The position numbers and the translations under genes were made by a program. DNA of 64,000 bases. Origin: Melioribacteraceae bacterium. Lineage in GTDB: Bacteria > Bacteroidota > Ignavibacteria > Ignavibacteriales > Melioribacteraceae. Of the stretch, positions 27,544-37,714 are shown piece by piece. The notes beneath the pieces are model-generated. The model was not told the DNA's origin, made no database searches, and saw nothing but the letters and a program-made list of their open reading frames with translations. Position 1 is the stretch's first letter. Each line of letters begins with the position of its first letter. The stretch is from the NCBI GenBank assembly GCA_030584085.1, contig CP129490.1:2017511-2081510 (forward strand), written 5' to 3'.

Positions 27544-28095
27544 TTAAATCATCTCACTCATCAATTCTTTGCGTGGCTGCGGGATTACAACTTTGTTAAC
27601 GAGCAAACCTTTATCTGCAATAACTTGAGCACCAGCATCAACCGCACTTCTTACTGCGGCTACTTCGCCTGTCAACGTACAAAATGCTTTTCCGCCGAGT
27701 GCCATTGCCAATCTTATTTCAATCAATTGAACACTTGCGGCTTTAACGGCGGCATCGGCTCCTTCAATCAAGGAGGCAACCGAAAATGATTCAATAATTC
27801 CTAATGCTTCCAATTCAGTTGCGAGAGTATGACCGGAAAGTGCCGGGAAAACATCCGGATGAACATGAGGAATAACAAAAGTATCAATTACTGCAAAATC
27901 AATCTGTGTTGAGGCAGCATCGATCGCTGATTGAACTTCTGCGACTTCACCACCGATTAAAACCATATATTTACCTGAACATATCGTACGTGAAAGAACA
28001 AGTTCGACTTGCGATGTTTTTAACATAATATCAGCTGCTTGCATTCCCGCTGCAATACTTGTCATCTCAATCAATCCAAGTGAATTCATTTGCAT
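27544..28095 (-). CDS. pduT: Tandem-BMC shell protein with Fe-S pore cysteine (PduT-like)
   Basis: 183 residues containing two BMC domains in tandem (about 4-85 and 95-175), as in trimeric BMC-T shell proteins. The first repeat has SLGLIEMTSIAAGMQAAD and the second has LGIIESFSVASLIEGADAAV. The loop RTICSGKY places Cys39 at the position that in PduT of Salmonella lines the central pore and holds a shared 4Fe-4S cluster. This supports an electron-conducting pore rather than a metabolite gate. It lies 12 bases after the PduS-like gene, its known partner in propanediol microcompartments. No hexameric or pentameric shell gene is in the window, so the rest of the compartment must be elsewhere or absent. 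Confidence 0.9.
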   Translation of the reverse strand: MQMNSLGLIEMTSIAAGMQAADIMLKTSQVELVLSRTICSGKYMVLIGGEVAEVQSAIDAASTQIDFAVIDTFVIPHVHPDVFPALSGHTLATELEALGIIESFSVASLIEGADAAVKAASVQLIEIRLAMALGGKAFCTLTGEVAAVRSAVDAGAQVIADKGLLVNKVVIPQPRKELMSEMI

Positions 28096-28107
28096 AATGA
28101 TACCTTT

Positions 28108-29421
28108 CTATTTTGAAATTCTTATAAATTCTTCATTAATATGTGATATTTTTCCACTAATCGATGCATGAATGGTTGAACCAAGTTTTCCTTCTTCAGG
28201 TTTCGCTATTACATCCCCAACCTTGACTATATCTCCGATATTAACCAAGGAAATTGCCGGTGCACCAACATGCTGCTTCAACTTTATTTTTACCGAATTG
28301 GGTTGCGGTCTATTGCTATTATAAGGTGTGTCTTTTTCATATTCCTCTACATTTAATCTCTTCCGCAACTGCTTCAATGGAACCCGTCTTCCCTCTTTAA
28401 TAGGATGAACTTTAACAGGTTTTTGTTGTTCATATTTTTCGCCATTCACGCGCATTTCTTCTTTACTCTGCACACATGCTTCACGTGGATATAAATCTTC
28501 GGGACAAGCGTATAATGAACAAAGCCCGCAAGCACAACAAAGATCCGCATATTGATTCCATAAATCCTTACCCGATGCTGTGAATTGTAATGACCGCATC
28601 ACTTTATGAGGTTGAACATCATAGCCGAGTAAATAACGCGGACAGAATTCAGTACAATAACTACATTGATCGCAAGCCGATTTACCTATACGATTCATGT
28701 CCTCTTTCGGTCGTTCCATTCTATTAATCATATAATGATTCTTAGGGAGAACGATTATCGCTGCCGTTGTTTTTGTTACAACTTCAGAGAGATCGAACGT
28801 TAATGTACCCATCAGTAAACCACCGATGAATATTCCATAATCATTAACAGTAGCTCCGCCAGCATGTTTAATTAGTTCTTCAAAACTGGTCCCAACCGGA
28901 GCAAAAAATGTTGATGGATTTCTCACCGCTCCGGCAACACAAACAAATTTCTCAGTTACGGGTATTCCTTCAGATGCACGACTGACATTATAAAATGTTT
29001 CCACATTGTTGACAACACATCCAACATCGAGTGGAATTCCATGAGGCGGAATTAATCTTTTTGTAGCTTCGTAAACTAACTCGTATTCATCACCGGATGG
29101 ATAAAAGTCACCAAGAATTGTCAAATCAATTTTTCCGTTGGTGAATTCATTTTGAATTTTTTCCATCGCAATCGTGTTCTTTGATTTTATTCCAAAAAAA
29201 CCTTTCTTCGCTTTTGTCTGTTTTATCATTAATTCCATGCCATTAACAATTTCTTTCGGGAAATTTTTCATAATCTCAAGATCTTTATGAATCAACGGTT
29301 CACACTCGGCACCATTTGCTAACACAAATTCTACGGTTGATTTTGCTTTAATGTGTGTTGGGAAACCGGCACCGCCCGCACCAACAACTCCGGCTTCAAA
29401 CATTTTTTGGTCTAACGACAT
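28108..29421 (-). CDS. pduS: PduS-like RnfC-type flavoprotein NADH dehydrogenase
   Basis: 437 residues. The N-terminus GVVGAGGAGFPTHIKA is the nucleotide-binding Gly-rich start shared with RnfC and NuoF/SLBB proteins, followed by NGAECEPLIHKD. Two 4Fe-4S motifs are seen: CDQCSYCTEFCPR (about 249-261) and CCACGLCSLYACP (about 291-303). A C-terminal RnfC-like barrel (VKIKLKQHVGAPA...VGDVIA) completes the known PduS layout. In characterised systems PduS reduces cob(III)alamin or passes electrons across the shell through PduT. Here it lies between a PP2C phosphatase and the PduT-like gene, with 1- and 12-base gaps, so the three form one operon. Confidence 0.9.
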   Translation of the reverse strand: MSLDQKMFEAGVVGAGGAGFPTHIKAKSTVEFVLANGAECEPLIHKDLEIMKNFPKEIVNGMELMIKQTKAKKGFFGIKSKNTIAMEKIQNEFTNGKIDLTILGDFYPSGDEYELVYEATKRLIPPHGIPLDVGCVVNNVETFYNVSRASEGIPVTEKFVCVAGAVRNPSTFFAPVGTSFEELIKHAGGATVNDYGIFIGGLLMGTLTFDLSEVVTKTTAAIIVLPKNHYMINRMERPKEDMNRIGKSACDQCSYCTEFCPRYLLGYDVQPHKVMRSLQFTASGKDLWNQYADLCCACGLCSLYACPEDLYPREACVQSKEEMRVNGEKYEQQKPVKVHPIKEGRRVPLKQLRKRLNVEEYEKDTPYNSNRPQPNSVKIKLKQHVGAPAISLVNIGDIVKVGDVIAKPEEGKLGSTIHASISGKISHINEEFIRISK

Positions 29422-29422
29422 T

Positions 29423-30658
29423 TTATCCCTTTCGTTTAATCACTACTATGGTTTTATCGTCTTGATATTTGCTATCGGTTGTGGAAAATTTTGTAACATC
29501 CTCAATAATTGTCATCGCAATTTCTTTGGGTGTTCTGGCAACATTAGCTTTGATAATTTCTTTTAATCTTTCTTCTTCATAAAACTCAAAGTTTTGATTT
29601 GCGGCTTCTGTTACTCCATCGGAGTAAATAACTAAAATATCTCCCTCACTAAAATTAAAGCTATCAGTGCTGTAAGTTGAGTGCGGAGCCGGTCCAATTA
29701 AAGGACCCGTAGGATCAAGATAGAAAAGTTCTTGTTTACTTTTATCAAAAAATATCGGCGGATTATGACCGGCATTAGCATATAAACATAATCCTTTTTT
29801 ATCAGTTGATATTTCGCAATAGAAGAGTGAAGAAAATTTATCATCTTCAAAAATTTTATTCACCAATTCATTCATACGATAAAATAAAGGTGAAATTTTT
29901 ATTTCAAATGTACATGCCATTCTTAATGCACCCGAAATGTACATTGCTTCTGCCGCAGCAGCCAAACCCTTTGAAGCAGCATCACCAACAGCTATACCAA
30001 GTCTATCACCATGCGGACCAATTTCGAGGTAATCGAAAAAATCACCGCCAACTATATATGCCGGTAAGGTAATGCCAAAAAGATCATAATTATGAAAACT
30101 ATATTCATGTTCCGGAAGAATACTTTTTTGAAGTTGTTTTGCTCTATCAATATCTTCAATTAAATCTTTTCTTGAATTGGACAATCGCCATGCGTTTAAT
30201 TTGGATGTAAGTACTGTAGCAACAATGTTCAATGTGTAGCTAAGATCTTCATTTTTTTCTTCACTGTTAACAGCAAGCATGTATTCATAATATCTATCGG
30301 CACCTATTTTTATTTTTAAACCAACACCCGATGCAGAATACTTAAAAATACCTTTGCTTTTTAGAATTTGGTTTGTTTCATCAGCGAGAATTGTCCTTTC
30401 TTTAGTTATTTCTTTGAAGATAGGATATTCTTCTACAGGTAGTAAGAAATCCGCAGGAATCTTTTGAACATCACCGGTTTGATAAACTAGAGTATATGCT
30501 TTCGCAAGTTTGTTGAGTCTCCAAATTCGCCCGCCGGTTACGTTGATTTGTTCTCTCGCAACAACTTGGTTTAATACTTCGATTAGCATTTCTTCTTCAC
30601 TTTTAAACCGACGAGATGCAATTGTGTCTAATGTCTTGTATAATTTCCTTTGTTCCAT
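29423..30658 (-). CDS. PP2C-family (SpoIIE/RsbU-type) serine phosphatase with N-terminal sensor region
   Basis: 411 residues. The C-terminal 230 residues are a PPM phosphatase: GGDFFDYLEI (about 204-213), GIAVGDAASKGLAAA with the metal-binding Asp, LYANAGHNPP, GDILVIYSDGVTEA, and a final DDKTIVVIKR strand. Metal-binding Asp residues are all present. The N-terminal 160 residues lack a transmembrane segment and look like a GAF-type sensor (VGLKIKIGADRYYEYML), joined by a helix (DIDRAKQLQKSILPEHEY) typical of RsbU-like enzymes. These usually dephosphorylate STAS anti-anti-sigma factors. No sigma-factor gene is near. It is the first gene of the PduS-PduT operon, an unusual place. Confidence 0.9.
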   Translation of the reverse strand: MEQRKLYKTLDTIASRRFKSEEEMLIEVLNQVVAREQINVTGGRIWRLNKLAKAYTLVYQTGDVQKIPADFLLPVEEYPIFKEITKERTILADETNQILKSKGIFKYSASGVGLKIKIGADRYYEYMLAVNSEEKNEDLSYTLNIVATVLTSKLNAWRLSNSRKDLIEDIDRAKQLQKSILPEHEYSFHNYDLFGITLPAYIVGGDFFDYLEIGPHGDRLGIAVGDAASKGLAAAAEAMYISGALRMACTFEIKISPLFYRMNELVNKIFEDDKFSSLFYCEISTDKKGLCLYANAGHNPPIFFDKSKQELFYLDPTGPLIGPAPHSTYSTDSFNFSEGDILVIYSDGVTEAANQNFEFYEEERLKEIIKANVARTPKEIAMTIIEDVTKFSTTDSKYQDDKTIVVIKRKG

Positions 30659-30778
30659 ATATCCCTAGATTAGAGTAAGGTGAATGAGTGTTGTAAAATT
30701 AATCATTTTACGGTAGTTATAAAATTAAAAAGATTCTCTTGGTCATACTTTTGGTAAACAAGTCTAGAATACTTCACT

Positions 30779-30856
30779 GTAAAGCGAACTTCCTTGTTCG
30801 CTTGGTTTGGGCTTATTCAATTTGAAAAAGTAAGCGACGATGGATCGCCTCTTTAC
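30779..30856. repeat. Double-hairpin intergenic palindrome (GTAAAGCGAAC element)
   Basis: The outer arms GTAAAG (30779-30784) and CTTTAC (30851-30856) enclose two smaller hairpins: AAGCGAAC with GTTCGCTT (30782-30789 and 30796-30803, loop TTCCTT) and GCGA with TCGC (30834-30837 and 30845-30848). This nested form is typical of MITE- or REP-like elements. It lies between the PP2C gene start and the DCoH gene end; no T run follows. Confidence 0.5.
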
Positions 30857-30873
30857 ATATCAGTAAAATTCAT

Positions 30874-31152
30874 TTATAAGTTATCAATTTTTTCGGCTAG
30901 TGAAATATCTTTATTGGTAATTCCGCCTTGACTATGGGTGGACAAAGTAATTTTCACTTTATTCCATGAGTTAATTAGAATATCCGGATGGTGATCGACT
31001 TTTTCAGCTACAATACCTACTTGTGTTACAAATCCAATCGCTGCTGAAAAATCTTTCAATTCATATTCCTTGAAAATGGAATTATTTTCGAGCTTCCATC
31101 CATCAAGTTTATTCAATGATTCGTTGATTGCTTTGTTGCTGAGTAATGACAT
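30874..31152 (-). CDS. Pterin-4a-carbinolamine dehydratase (DCoH/PCD)
   Basis: 92 residues, the usual size. The family signature is clear: EKVDHHPDILINSWNKVKI contains the two catalytic histidines, followed by LSTHSQGGITNKDISLAEKI. It dehydrates 4a-hydroxy-tetrahydropterin formed by aromatic amino acid hydroxylases. No hydroxylase gene is in the window, and such stand-alone proteins may serve other pterin or molybdopterin needs. A good ribosome site (AAAGGAAA) precedes the ATG. Confidence 0.93.
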   Translation of the reverse strand: MSLLSNKAINESLNKLDGWKLENNSIFKEYELKDFSAAIGFVTQVGIVAEKVDHHPDILINSWNKVKITLSTHSQGGITNKDISLAEKIDNL

Positions 31153-31300
31153 AAAATTTTCCTTTCAATTATTTTAAAGAATTATCTATGCGTTTTAATT
31201 AATTGTTGAAAGGTCCTCTAAATTTGTGAATTCTTGAATAAATTATGTTGTTTCCAGCTTATCATCGAATGACAATAAAAAGAATAACCTAACAAAAACC

Positions 31301-31329
31301 AAAAAGCCCGGAATAACCGAGCTTTTTTT
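31301..31329 (-). terminator. Terminator after clpC
   Basis: An A/T-flanked hairpin, AAAAGC(T)CGG with CCG(G)GCTTTTT on the minus strand and loop TTATT, followed by GGTTTTTG. The plus-strand copy ends in seven T, so it may work in both directions. It lies 32 bases after the clpC stop. Confidence 0.8.
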
Positions 31330-31360
31330 ACTGTTTGTTTCTTAATTCTATATTCTGCTT

Positions 31361-33913
31361 TTAATCGACTTTCTCTTCTTTTTTATTTCCGCTTGTCTCT
31401 TCGTTGGACTCTGATTTATCATCATCATTTTTATCCGATAATTTAGGGGAAATGAAATAAAGTTCCTCAGTATTCTTTTTGTGCTTTACGAGTATTTTAC
31501 TACCTTCTTTAAAATTACCCAAGAGCATTTCTTCAGCGAGTGGATCTTCAATATATTTTTGAATTGCACGTTTTAACGGTCGAGCCCCATACTTTTGATC
31601 AAATCCTTTTTCAGCTAAGAAAGCAAGGGCCGACTTATCAAGTTCGATTTCCATTTTGTTATCTTCAACATTCTTAACTAATTCTTTCATCTCGATTTCA
31701 ATAATTTGTTTGATATCTTCGATTTCAAGATTTCTAAACACAATCGCTTCATCAATTCTATTTAAGAATTCCGGGTTGAAAAGTTTTTTCATCGCATCTT
31801 CTACAGTGTTTTTTAACTTTTCATATGCATTCGCTTCAGACTCATCGGCAAAACCAATTCCGCCGGTAGCTTTAATATCTTTTGTTCCGACGTTTGATGT
31901 CATTATTATAATTGTGTTTTTGAAATCAACTCTTCGTCCTAAACTATCAGTCAACATACCATCATCAAGGACTTGCAATAAAATGTTGAATACATCCGGA
32001 TGAGCTTTTTCTATTTCGTCGAACAGAACAACTGAATAAGGTTTACGTCTCACTTTTTCAGTAAGTTGACCACCTTCTTCATAACCGACATATCCGGGAG
32101 GGGCACCAACTAACCGGGAAACTGAATACTTCTCCATGTATTCACTCATGTCAATTCTAATTAATGCTTCATCAGAATCAAATAAGTATCTGGCAAGTAC
32201 CTTAGCTAATTCAGTTTTTCCTACACCGGTTGGACCTAAGAAAATAAAACTTCCTATTGGTCTATGCGGGTTCTTTAGCCCGGCTCTTGTTCTTCTTATT
32301 GCTTTAGTTAGTTTAATAACTGCTTCATCTTGACCAACAATTTTTGCCTTGAGAGCATTTTCCATTTTAAGAAGTTTTTCGGATTCAGCTTGAACAACAC
32401 GAGTTACGGGTATTCCTGTCATCATCGAAACGACTGTAGCAATATCATCTTCCGAAACATCATGGATAATGTCTTTAGTTTTTGCATCCCATTCTCTTTT
32501 AGCCACTTCAAGATCAGATTGTAATGTTCTCTCTTTATCACGAAGTCTAGCAGCTTGTTCGTAATCTTGTTCTTTAACAACTTTTATTTTCTCGTGTTTT
32601 ACTTTTTCTATTTCTTCTTCAAGTTTTAGAATTTCGTCACTCACGGTAAAGTTACCCATGTGAACCCGAGAACCCGCTTCGTCTATAACATCAATAGCCT
32701 TATCAGGTAGATGCCGATCCGTCATATAACGCGCACTCATTTTAACTGCGGATGCTAAAGCTTCACTTGAATATTTAACTCTGTGATGCTCCTCGTATTT
32801 AACTTTTATGTGCTCAAGAATTTCGATAGTTTCATCAATTGACGGAGGGTCAACCATTACTTTTTGGAACCTTCTATCTAACGCACCATCAGTTTCGATG
32901 TATTTTCTATACTCATCCAAAGTTGTTGCACCGATACATTGTATATCACCTCTTGCTAAAGCTGGTTTAAACATATTTGAAGCATCCAACGAACCGGATG
33001 CTCCGCCGGCACCGACAATTGTATGTAATTCATCAATGAATAAAATTACATCATCGGCTTTTTCTAATTCATTCATTAAGGCTTTCATTCTTTCTTCAAA
33101 TTGTCCACGATACTTTGTTCCGGCAACTAATCCGGCTAAATCAAGAGTAACAATTCTTTTATCTTGCAGAATTCTAGGAACTTTGCGTTGATGAATTCTT
33201 AATGCTAAACCTTCCGCAATTGCTGTTTTACCAACTCCGGGTTCACCAATTAATACAGGATTATTTTTCTTTCTTCGACTTAAAACTTGAGCAACACGTT
33301 CAATTTCTTTTTCTCTCCCTATAACAGGATCGAGTTTATCATCAGCTGCAAATTTGGTTAGATCTCTCCCAAAATTATCTAATACAGGTGTTTTAGTTCT
33401 CTCGGCTTTTTGACCACCTTTAGGCGATTGAGGAGCTCCCGGATGTGGAAAACCTTTTGTTGGTTCGTCGGGATCTTTACTGCTTAGAATGCTATTTAGT
33501 TCAGCCCGAGCACTATCATAATTAACATTGAATTGATGAAGAATTTGTGTAGCAATGTTATCCTCATCTCTCAATAAAGAAAGCAGTATATGCTCTGTCC
33601 CAATTACATCTGATTTATATATTTTTGATTCGATCTGTGTAATCTTCAAAACTTTTTCAGCTTGTTTAGTCAGTGGAATATTTCCAATTGTTAATGTACC
33701 ACCCGAACTTCTAACTGTATCCTCAATTGCTTTTTTTAATTTTACTAACTCAACATCCAAATTTCTAAGAATTTTAACAGCAACACCGTGTCCTTCTCTA
33801 ATTATTCCTAGAAGCAAATGTTCAGTACCGATATAATCATGACCTAACCGCAGGGCTTCTTCTCTGCTTAATCTGATGACTTCCTGTACTCTTTCAGAAA
33901 AATTACCATCCAT
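31361..33913 (-). CDS. clpC: ATP-dependent Clp protease ATP-binding subunit ClpC
   Basis: 850 residues, the class of HSP100 unfoldases with two AAA modules. The double N-domain (1-150) is followed by D1 with Walker [10 protein letters not shown] (about 219), Walker B LFIDELH, a UVR linker ([16 protein letters not shown], about 445-460), and D2 with Walker [10 protein letters not shown] (about 561) and [10 protein letters not shown]. Conserved arginines and the [10 protein letters not shown] sensor are present. It feeds substrates to ClpP for degradation. It is transcribed alone and ends at a terminator. No mcsA/mcsB/ctsR genes are near and I saw no CIRCE or CtsR box upstream, so regulation differs from Firmicutes. 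The C-terminus is an acidic, disordered tail. Confidence 0.96.
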   Translation of the reverse strand: MDGNFSERVQEVIRLSREEALRLGHDYIGTEHLLLGIIREGHGVAVKILRNLDVELVKLKKAIEDTVRSSGGTLTIGNIPLTKQAEKVLKITQIESKIYKSDVIGTEHILLSLLRDEDNIATQILHQFNVNYDSARAELNSILSSKDPDEPTKGFPHPGAPQSPKGGQKAERTKTPVLDNFGRDLTKFAADDKLDPVIGREKEIERVAQVLSRRKKNNPVLIGEPGVGKTAIAEGLALRIHQRKVPRILQDKRIVTLDLAGLVAGTKYRGQFEERMKALMNELEKADDVILFIDELHTIVGAGGASGSLDASNMFKPALARGDIQCIGATTLDEYRKYIETDGALDRRFQKVMVDPPSIDETIEILEHIKVKYEEHHRVKYSSEALASAVKMSARYMTDRHLPDKAIDVIDEAGSRVHMGNFTVSDEILKLEEEIEKVKHEKIKVVKEQDYEQAARLRDKERTLQSDLEVAKREWDAKTKDIIHDVSEDDIATVVSMMTGIPVTRVVQAESEKLLKMENALKAKIVGQDEAVIKLTKAIRRTRAGLKNPHRPIGSFIFLGPTGVGKTELAKVLARYLFDSDEALIRIDMSEYMEKYSVSRLVGAPPGYVGYEEGGQLTEKVRRKPYSVVLFDEIEKAHPDVFNILLQVLDDGMLTDSLGRRVDFKNTIIIMTSNVGTKDIKATGGIGFADESEANAYEKLKNTVEDAMKKLFNPEFLNRIDEAIVFRNLEIEDIKQIIEIEMKELVKNVEDNKMEIELDKSALAFLAEKGFDQKYGARPLKRAIQKYIEDPLAEEMLLGNFKEGSKILVKHKKNTEELYFISPKLSDKNDDDKSESNEETSGNKKEEKVD

Positions 33914-34117
33914 AATATTATCCTTTGCGTAAATTGAATTAAATCTTTAACAGAATTTCTATTAAAATTGTTTCAAAAATACATATAAAGTATCCTCTAT
34001 TCAACAATACTAAACAACTTGAACTATAACAAGTATTAAAGATGTTACCTATTTTTGAAACATTGTAATAATTTTTTGTTAATTTTCAATTAATAAGTCA
34101 AATTAAGGAGAACAAGA

Positions 34118-35116
34118 ATGGATGCAGTCTCAGGTATTTCAATATTTATTATAATCGGTGCCATATTATTTTTATTCCTCATTTTCTACTTCGTCCCGAT
34201 AGGGTTATTTATTACAGCCTATTTTTCTGGTGTAAAACTAAAAATCTTTAAAGATTTAGTAGGAATGAGACTTAGAAAAGTTTCGCCAGTTGTAATTGTT
34301 AGAAGTATGATATCTGCAACAAAAGCTGGCTTGTATGTTCAAGTTTCGTTACTTGAAGCACATTACCTTGCAGGAGGTAATGTAATTAAAGTTGTTAACG
34401 CTTTGATTTCTGCAAATAAGGCAAATCTAGAATTAGATTTTGAAAAAGCCGCAGCTATTGATCTTGCGGGACGTGATGTATTAGAAGCCGTAAAAATGTC
34501 CGTGCTTCCGAAAGTTATTGAAACACCATTAGTTGCTGCTGTTGCGAAAGATGGTATTCAATTGAAGGCGATTGCACGTATTACCGTTAGAGCAAATATA
34601 GAAAGATTAGTCGGTGGTGCCGGTGAAGCAACAATATTAGCTCGTGTGGGTGAAGGTATTGTATCAACAATTGGTTCAAGCGAAACTCACAAAGCAGTAT
34701 TAGAAAATCCGGATAGTATTTCTAAGGTTGTTTTAGCAAAAGGATTGGATTCCGGAACAGCATTTGAAATTCTATCAATTGATATCGCGGATGTTGACAT
34801 AGGTACAAACATCGGTGCTATTTTACAAACAGATCAAGCTGAAGCCGATTTAAAAGTTGCAAGAGCTAAAGCCGAAGAAAGAAGAGCCGCAGCGGTTGCA
34901 ACTGAGCAAGAAATGAAAGCCAGAGTTGCCGAAATGCGTGCAAAAGTTGTTGAAGCCGAAGCTGAAATTCCGAAAGCAATTTCCGAAGCATTTAGATCAG
35001 GAAATCTTGGTGTTATGGATTATTATAATTTACGTAACATTCAATCTGATACAGATATGCGAAATACAATAGCAAAACCTGATGAAAAGCGGGATAAGGA
35101 CCAAGATGGACAGTAA
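34118..35116 (+). CDS. floA: Flotillin-like protein FloA
   Basis: 332 residues of the bacterial FloA type. An N-terminal membrane hairpin/helix ([22 protein letters not shown], split here as [15 protein letters not shown] and VPIGLFI) anchors it. An SPFH core follows ([22 protein letters not shown], seen as ATKAGLYVQ and [10 protein letters not shown]), then an Ala/Glu-rich coiled coil (about 250-295) and a C-terminal [15 protein letters not shown]. These proteins organise membrane microdomains. Ribosome site AAGGAGAAC precedes the ATG. FloA genes often follow an nfeD gene; none is present here. The stop overlaps the next gene, a membrane-anchored protein of unknown role. Confidence 0.95.
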   Translation: MDAVSGISIFIIIGAILFLFLIFYFVPIGLFITAYFSGVKLKIFKDLVGMRLRKVSPVVIVRSMISATKAGLYVQVSLLEAHYLAGGNVIKVVNALISANKANLELDFEKAAAIDLAGRDVLEAVKMSVLPKVIETPLVAAVAKDGIQLKAIARITVRANIERLVGGAGEATILARVGEGIVSTIGSSETHKAVLENPDSISKVVLAKGLDSGTAFEILSIDIADVDIGTNIGAILQTDQAEADLKVARAKAEERRAAAVATEQEMKARVAEMRAKVVEAEAEIPKAISEAFRSGNLGVMDYYNLRNIQSDTDMRNTIAKPDEKRDKDQDGQ

Positions 35117-35714
35117 TCTTTTTGAATATCTTATAATAATTTTCTTTATTGTTTCTGCTTTGCAAAGTTTTTTCGGCAAAAAGAAAAAAAAGCAAACCGA
35201 ACAACGTAATAGAGATGAAACAGCTAGGACTCAATCGACTCAGTCACAACAAAAAGTTGAGAAGAAAAAGGAAACTACACAAGATATTCTAGAACAATTA
35301 TTTGGTCTTAAAATTCCGGATCAAACTGGCTCTCAGACAAAATATCCGTCCGATAGAAATACCGAAGTCTTCGATCCAAGTGGATATCATGATACAACAT
35401 GGAATCCTGAGGAAGAGTTTGAAGACTCAGTTGGAGTCGAGACTGTTCGATATGAGCAAAAAAAAGTAGATCAAGAAAAAGTTGAATCCGAATTCATTGA
35501 TCCAAATGCTCGGCTAGAGGCTAGAATCAAAAAAGCAAAAGAAAGTTTAAAAAGATTACCGGATAAAATCGAAGTTGAAGATGTCGGTCAATCAATGACG
35601 GAAACTGTTGAGTATGTTAAAAACATCAGAAAGAATATCAGTAACCCGGATACAATTAGAGAATATATTTTAGTATCGGAAATATTAAACAAACCCAAAG
35701 CTTATCGCAGATAA
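35106..35714 (+). CDS. Membrane-anchored protein of unknown function, coupled to floA
   Basis: 202 residues from the ATG at 35106, which has AAGGA six bases upstream and overlaps the floA stop; an in-frame ATG at 35082 is less likely. One transmembrane helix at residues 5-21 ([17 protein letters not shown]) is followed by a lysine patch (GKKKKK), a long polar low-complexity stretch rich in Gln, Thr and Glu (25-130), and two C-terminal helices ending in [19 protein letters not shown]. The positive patch suggests that most of the protein is cytosolic. I do not recognise the family. Stop/start overlaps with floA and the helicase gene show translational coupling, so it may be a FloA partner. Confidence 0.75.
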   Translation: MDSNLFEYLIIIFFIVSALQSFFGKKKKKQTEQRNRDETARTQSTQSQQKVEKKKETTQDILEQLFGLKIPDQTGSQTKYPSDRNTEVFDPSGYHDTTWNPEEEFEDSVGVETVRYEQKKVDQEKVESEFIDPNARLEARIKKAKESLKRLPDKIEVEDVGQSMTETVEYVKNIRKNISNPDTIREYILVSEILNKPKAYRR

Positions 35715-37714
35715 TGGCTAAAAAATATAAGCTTACCAGAGTTAATAAAGCGGGCTTCAATGCAAAAGTTGATGAAGCCCGTTTTACTATAGATTATGAC
35801 AATGAATTAAACCCCGCTCAACTTGACGCGGTAAAAGCAGTCGAAGGAGCTTATCTTCTTATTGCCGGTGCCGGAACTGGTAAAACTAGAACTCTCGTAT
35901 ATCGAGTTGCTCGTTTAGTTGAAATGGGATATGACCCACAATCGATTTTACTTTTAACATTTACAAGAAAAGCTGCACGTGAAATGATGAATCGAGCTGC
36001 AATTCTTCTTGATAACCGATGTTCGAAAATTAATGGCGGAACTTTTCATTCATTCGCAAATCTCACTTTAAGAAAATATGCAAAGGATCTTGGACTTCAT
36101 TCCGGTTTTACTATTCTCGATCAGGGTGATAGTGAAGATGTAATTAATCTCATCCGTGGTCAGTTAAATTTGCAAGAACTGAAAAAGAGATTTCCAAATA
36201 AGCAGACACTAAATAAAGTATTCTCTTTAAGTGTAAATACTAGTAAAACGATACAAGAAATTCTTGAGTTTGATTATCCTCATTTTGCAAAGTATGTTAA
36301 TCAAATTTTAGAAATAAAGAAAATCTATGAATCTTATAAGAAACAAAATAGTTTATTGGACTACGATGATCTTCTAATTTATTTGAGAAAATTTCTTTTT
36401 GATCTTTCGCCCGGTGCTAAGAATCTACTTTCATCAATAAAATTTGTAATGGTTGATGAATATCAAGACACTAATAAACTTCAGGCTGATATCGTAATGG
36501 GTTTGGCACAAAATCATAATAATGTTATGGTTGTCGGTGATGATTCGCAATCAATCTATTCATTTCGTGGTGCGAACTTTAAAAATATCATGGACTTCCC
36601 TAACCTCTTTAAAAATGTTGAAATCATTAAGCTGGAAGAAAATTATAGAAGTACACAAGCAATTTTAAAATTGACCAATTACATTATAGATGCGGCGATA
36701 GAAAAGTATGAAAAACATTTATTCACACGCAGACCATTTGGTGAATTGCCCGCAATAATTTCTGCAGCAAATGAAAATATGCAATCGAGGTTTATTGTCG
36801 ATAGAATCTTAGAGTTACGTGAAGAAAATGTCCCGTTGAATGAGATTGCAGTATTGTTTCGCAATTCGTATTTCTCATTTGATTTAGAAATAGAATTAAA
36901 CAAAGCAAATATCCCTTTCATTAAATTCGGCGGAATGAAATTTGTCGAAACAGCACACGTAAAAGATGTTTTGGCTTTTCTTCGCATAGCCGCAAACCCA
37001 CGGGACTTTGTTAGCTGGTACAGAATTTTATTACTGCATGAAGGTATTGGTCCAAAGAAAGCACAAATTATTTTAGATGAAATTTCGCAAAATAAAATTC
37101 ATTTCAAAGCAAAACCGGATGCAATTGCCGAACAGTCTTCGCTTGGCGATAAACTCTATCCGCTCTTCGAAGTATTACATGATCTTCATTCAACCAAACA
37201 GACTCCGGCAGAAAAAGCTATACGTGCAATTAATTACTATGATCCCCTTTTTATTAATAAGTATGATGATTTTAACAAACGCAAAAAGGATTTAGAAGTT
37301 TTTACAAATATTGCTGAAAACTATAGAAGTTTAGACAGTTTTCTTGCCGATATGGCTTTGGAACCACCTCAAGATTCTGTGACCGATGTAATTGAAGAAG
37401 ATAAAGAAAATGAAAAGTTAATTCTTTCAACTATTCATTCCGCAAAAGGATTGGAATGGCATTCCGTATTTATAATTCACGCACTTGAAGGAATGTTTCC
37501 TTCCGGTCAATCTTACGAAAGTATTGAAGCTTTGGAAGAAGAAAGACGATTAATGTATGTTGCATCAACAAGAGCTAAGCAAAATTTATTTGTATCGTAT
37601 CCGATGAATATTTTTGATCGAATAACCGGGACTACATTATCAAAGCGATCAAGATTTATTGACGGTATCTCAGATGAGTTAGCTGATGAGTATTTGCTGG
37701 AAGAAGAGCACTGA
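35714..37714 (+). CDS. UvrD/Rep-family 3'-5' DNA helicase (PcrA-like)
   Basis: 666 residues, superfamily 1A helicase. Motifs in order: Q motif LNPAQLDAV, Walker A AGAGTGKTRTL (about 52-62), TFTRKAAREM, motif II DEYQDTN, motif III GDDSQSIYSFRGA, motif IV ENYRST, motif V TIHSAKGLEWHSVF, and motif VI ASTRAKQN. The N-terminus carries about 30 extra residues. Family roles are nucleotide excision and mismatch repair and clearing RNA polymerase or recombinase from DNA. The start overlaps the previous stop (TAATG). It converges on the next gene with no spacer: its TGA ends one base before that gene's stop codon. Confidence 0.93.
   Translation: MAKKYKLTRVNKAGFNAKVDEARFTIDYDNELNPAQLDAVKAVEGAYLLIAGAGTGKTRTLVYRVARLVEMGYDPQSILLLTFTRKAAREMMNRAAILLDNRCSKINGGTFHSFANLTLRKYAKDLGLHSGFTILDQGDSEDVINLIRGQLNLQELKKRFPNKQTLNKVFSLSVNTSKTIQEILEFDYPHFAKYVNQILEIKKIYESYKKQNSLLDYDDLLIYLRKFLFDLSPGAKNLLSSIKFVMVDEYQDTNKLQADIVMGLAQNHNNVMVVGDDSQSIYSFRGANFKNIMDFPNLFKNVEIIKLEENYRSTQAILKLTNYIIDAAIEKYEKHLFTRRPFGELPAIISAANENMQSRFIVDRILELREENVPLNEIAVLFRNSYFSFDLEIELNKANIPFIKFGGMKFVETAHVKDVLAFLRIAANPRDFVSWYRILLLHEGIGPKKAQIILDEISQNKIHFKAKPDAIAEQSSLGDKLYPLFEVLHDLHSTKQTPAEKAIRAINYYDPLFINKYDDFNKRKKDLEVFTNIAENYRSLDSFLADMALEPPQDSVTDVIEEDKENEKLILSTIHSAKGLEWHSVFIIHALEGMFPSGQSYESIEALEEERRLMYVASTRAKQNLFVSYPMNIFDRITGTTLSKRSRFIDGISDELADEYLLEEEH

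Noticed and set aside
33914-34117. Possible heat-shock operator (CIRCE or CtsR box) upstream of clpC
   Set aside because: No TTAGCACTC-type inverted repeat or GGTCAAA direct repeat is present.
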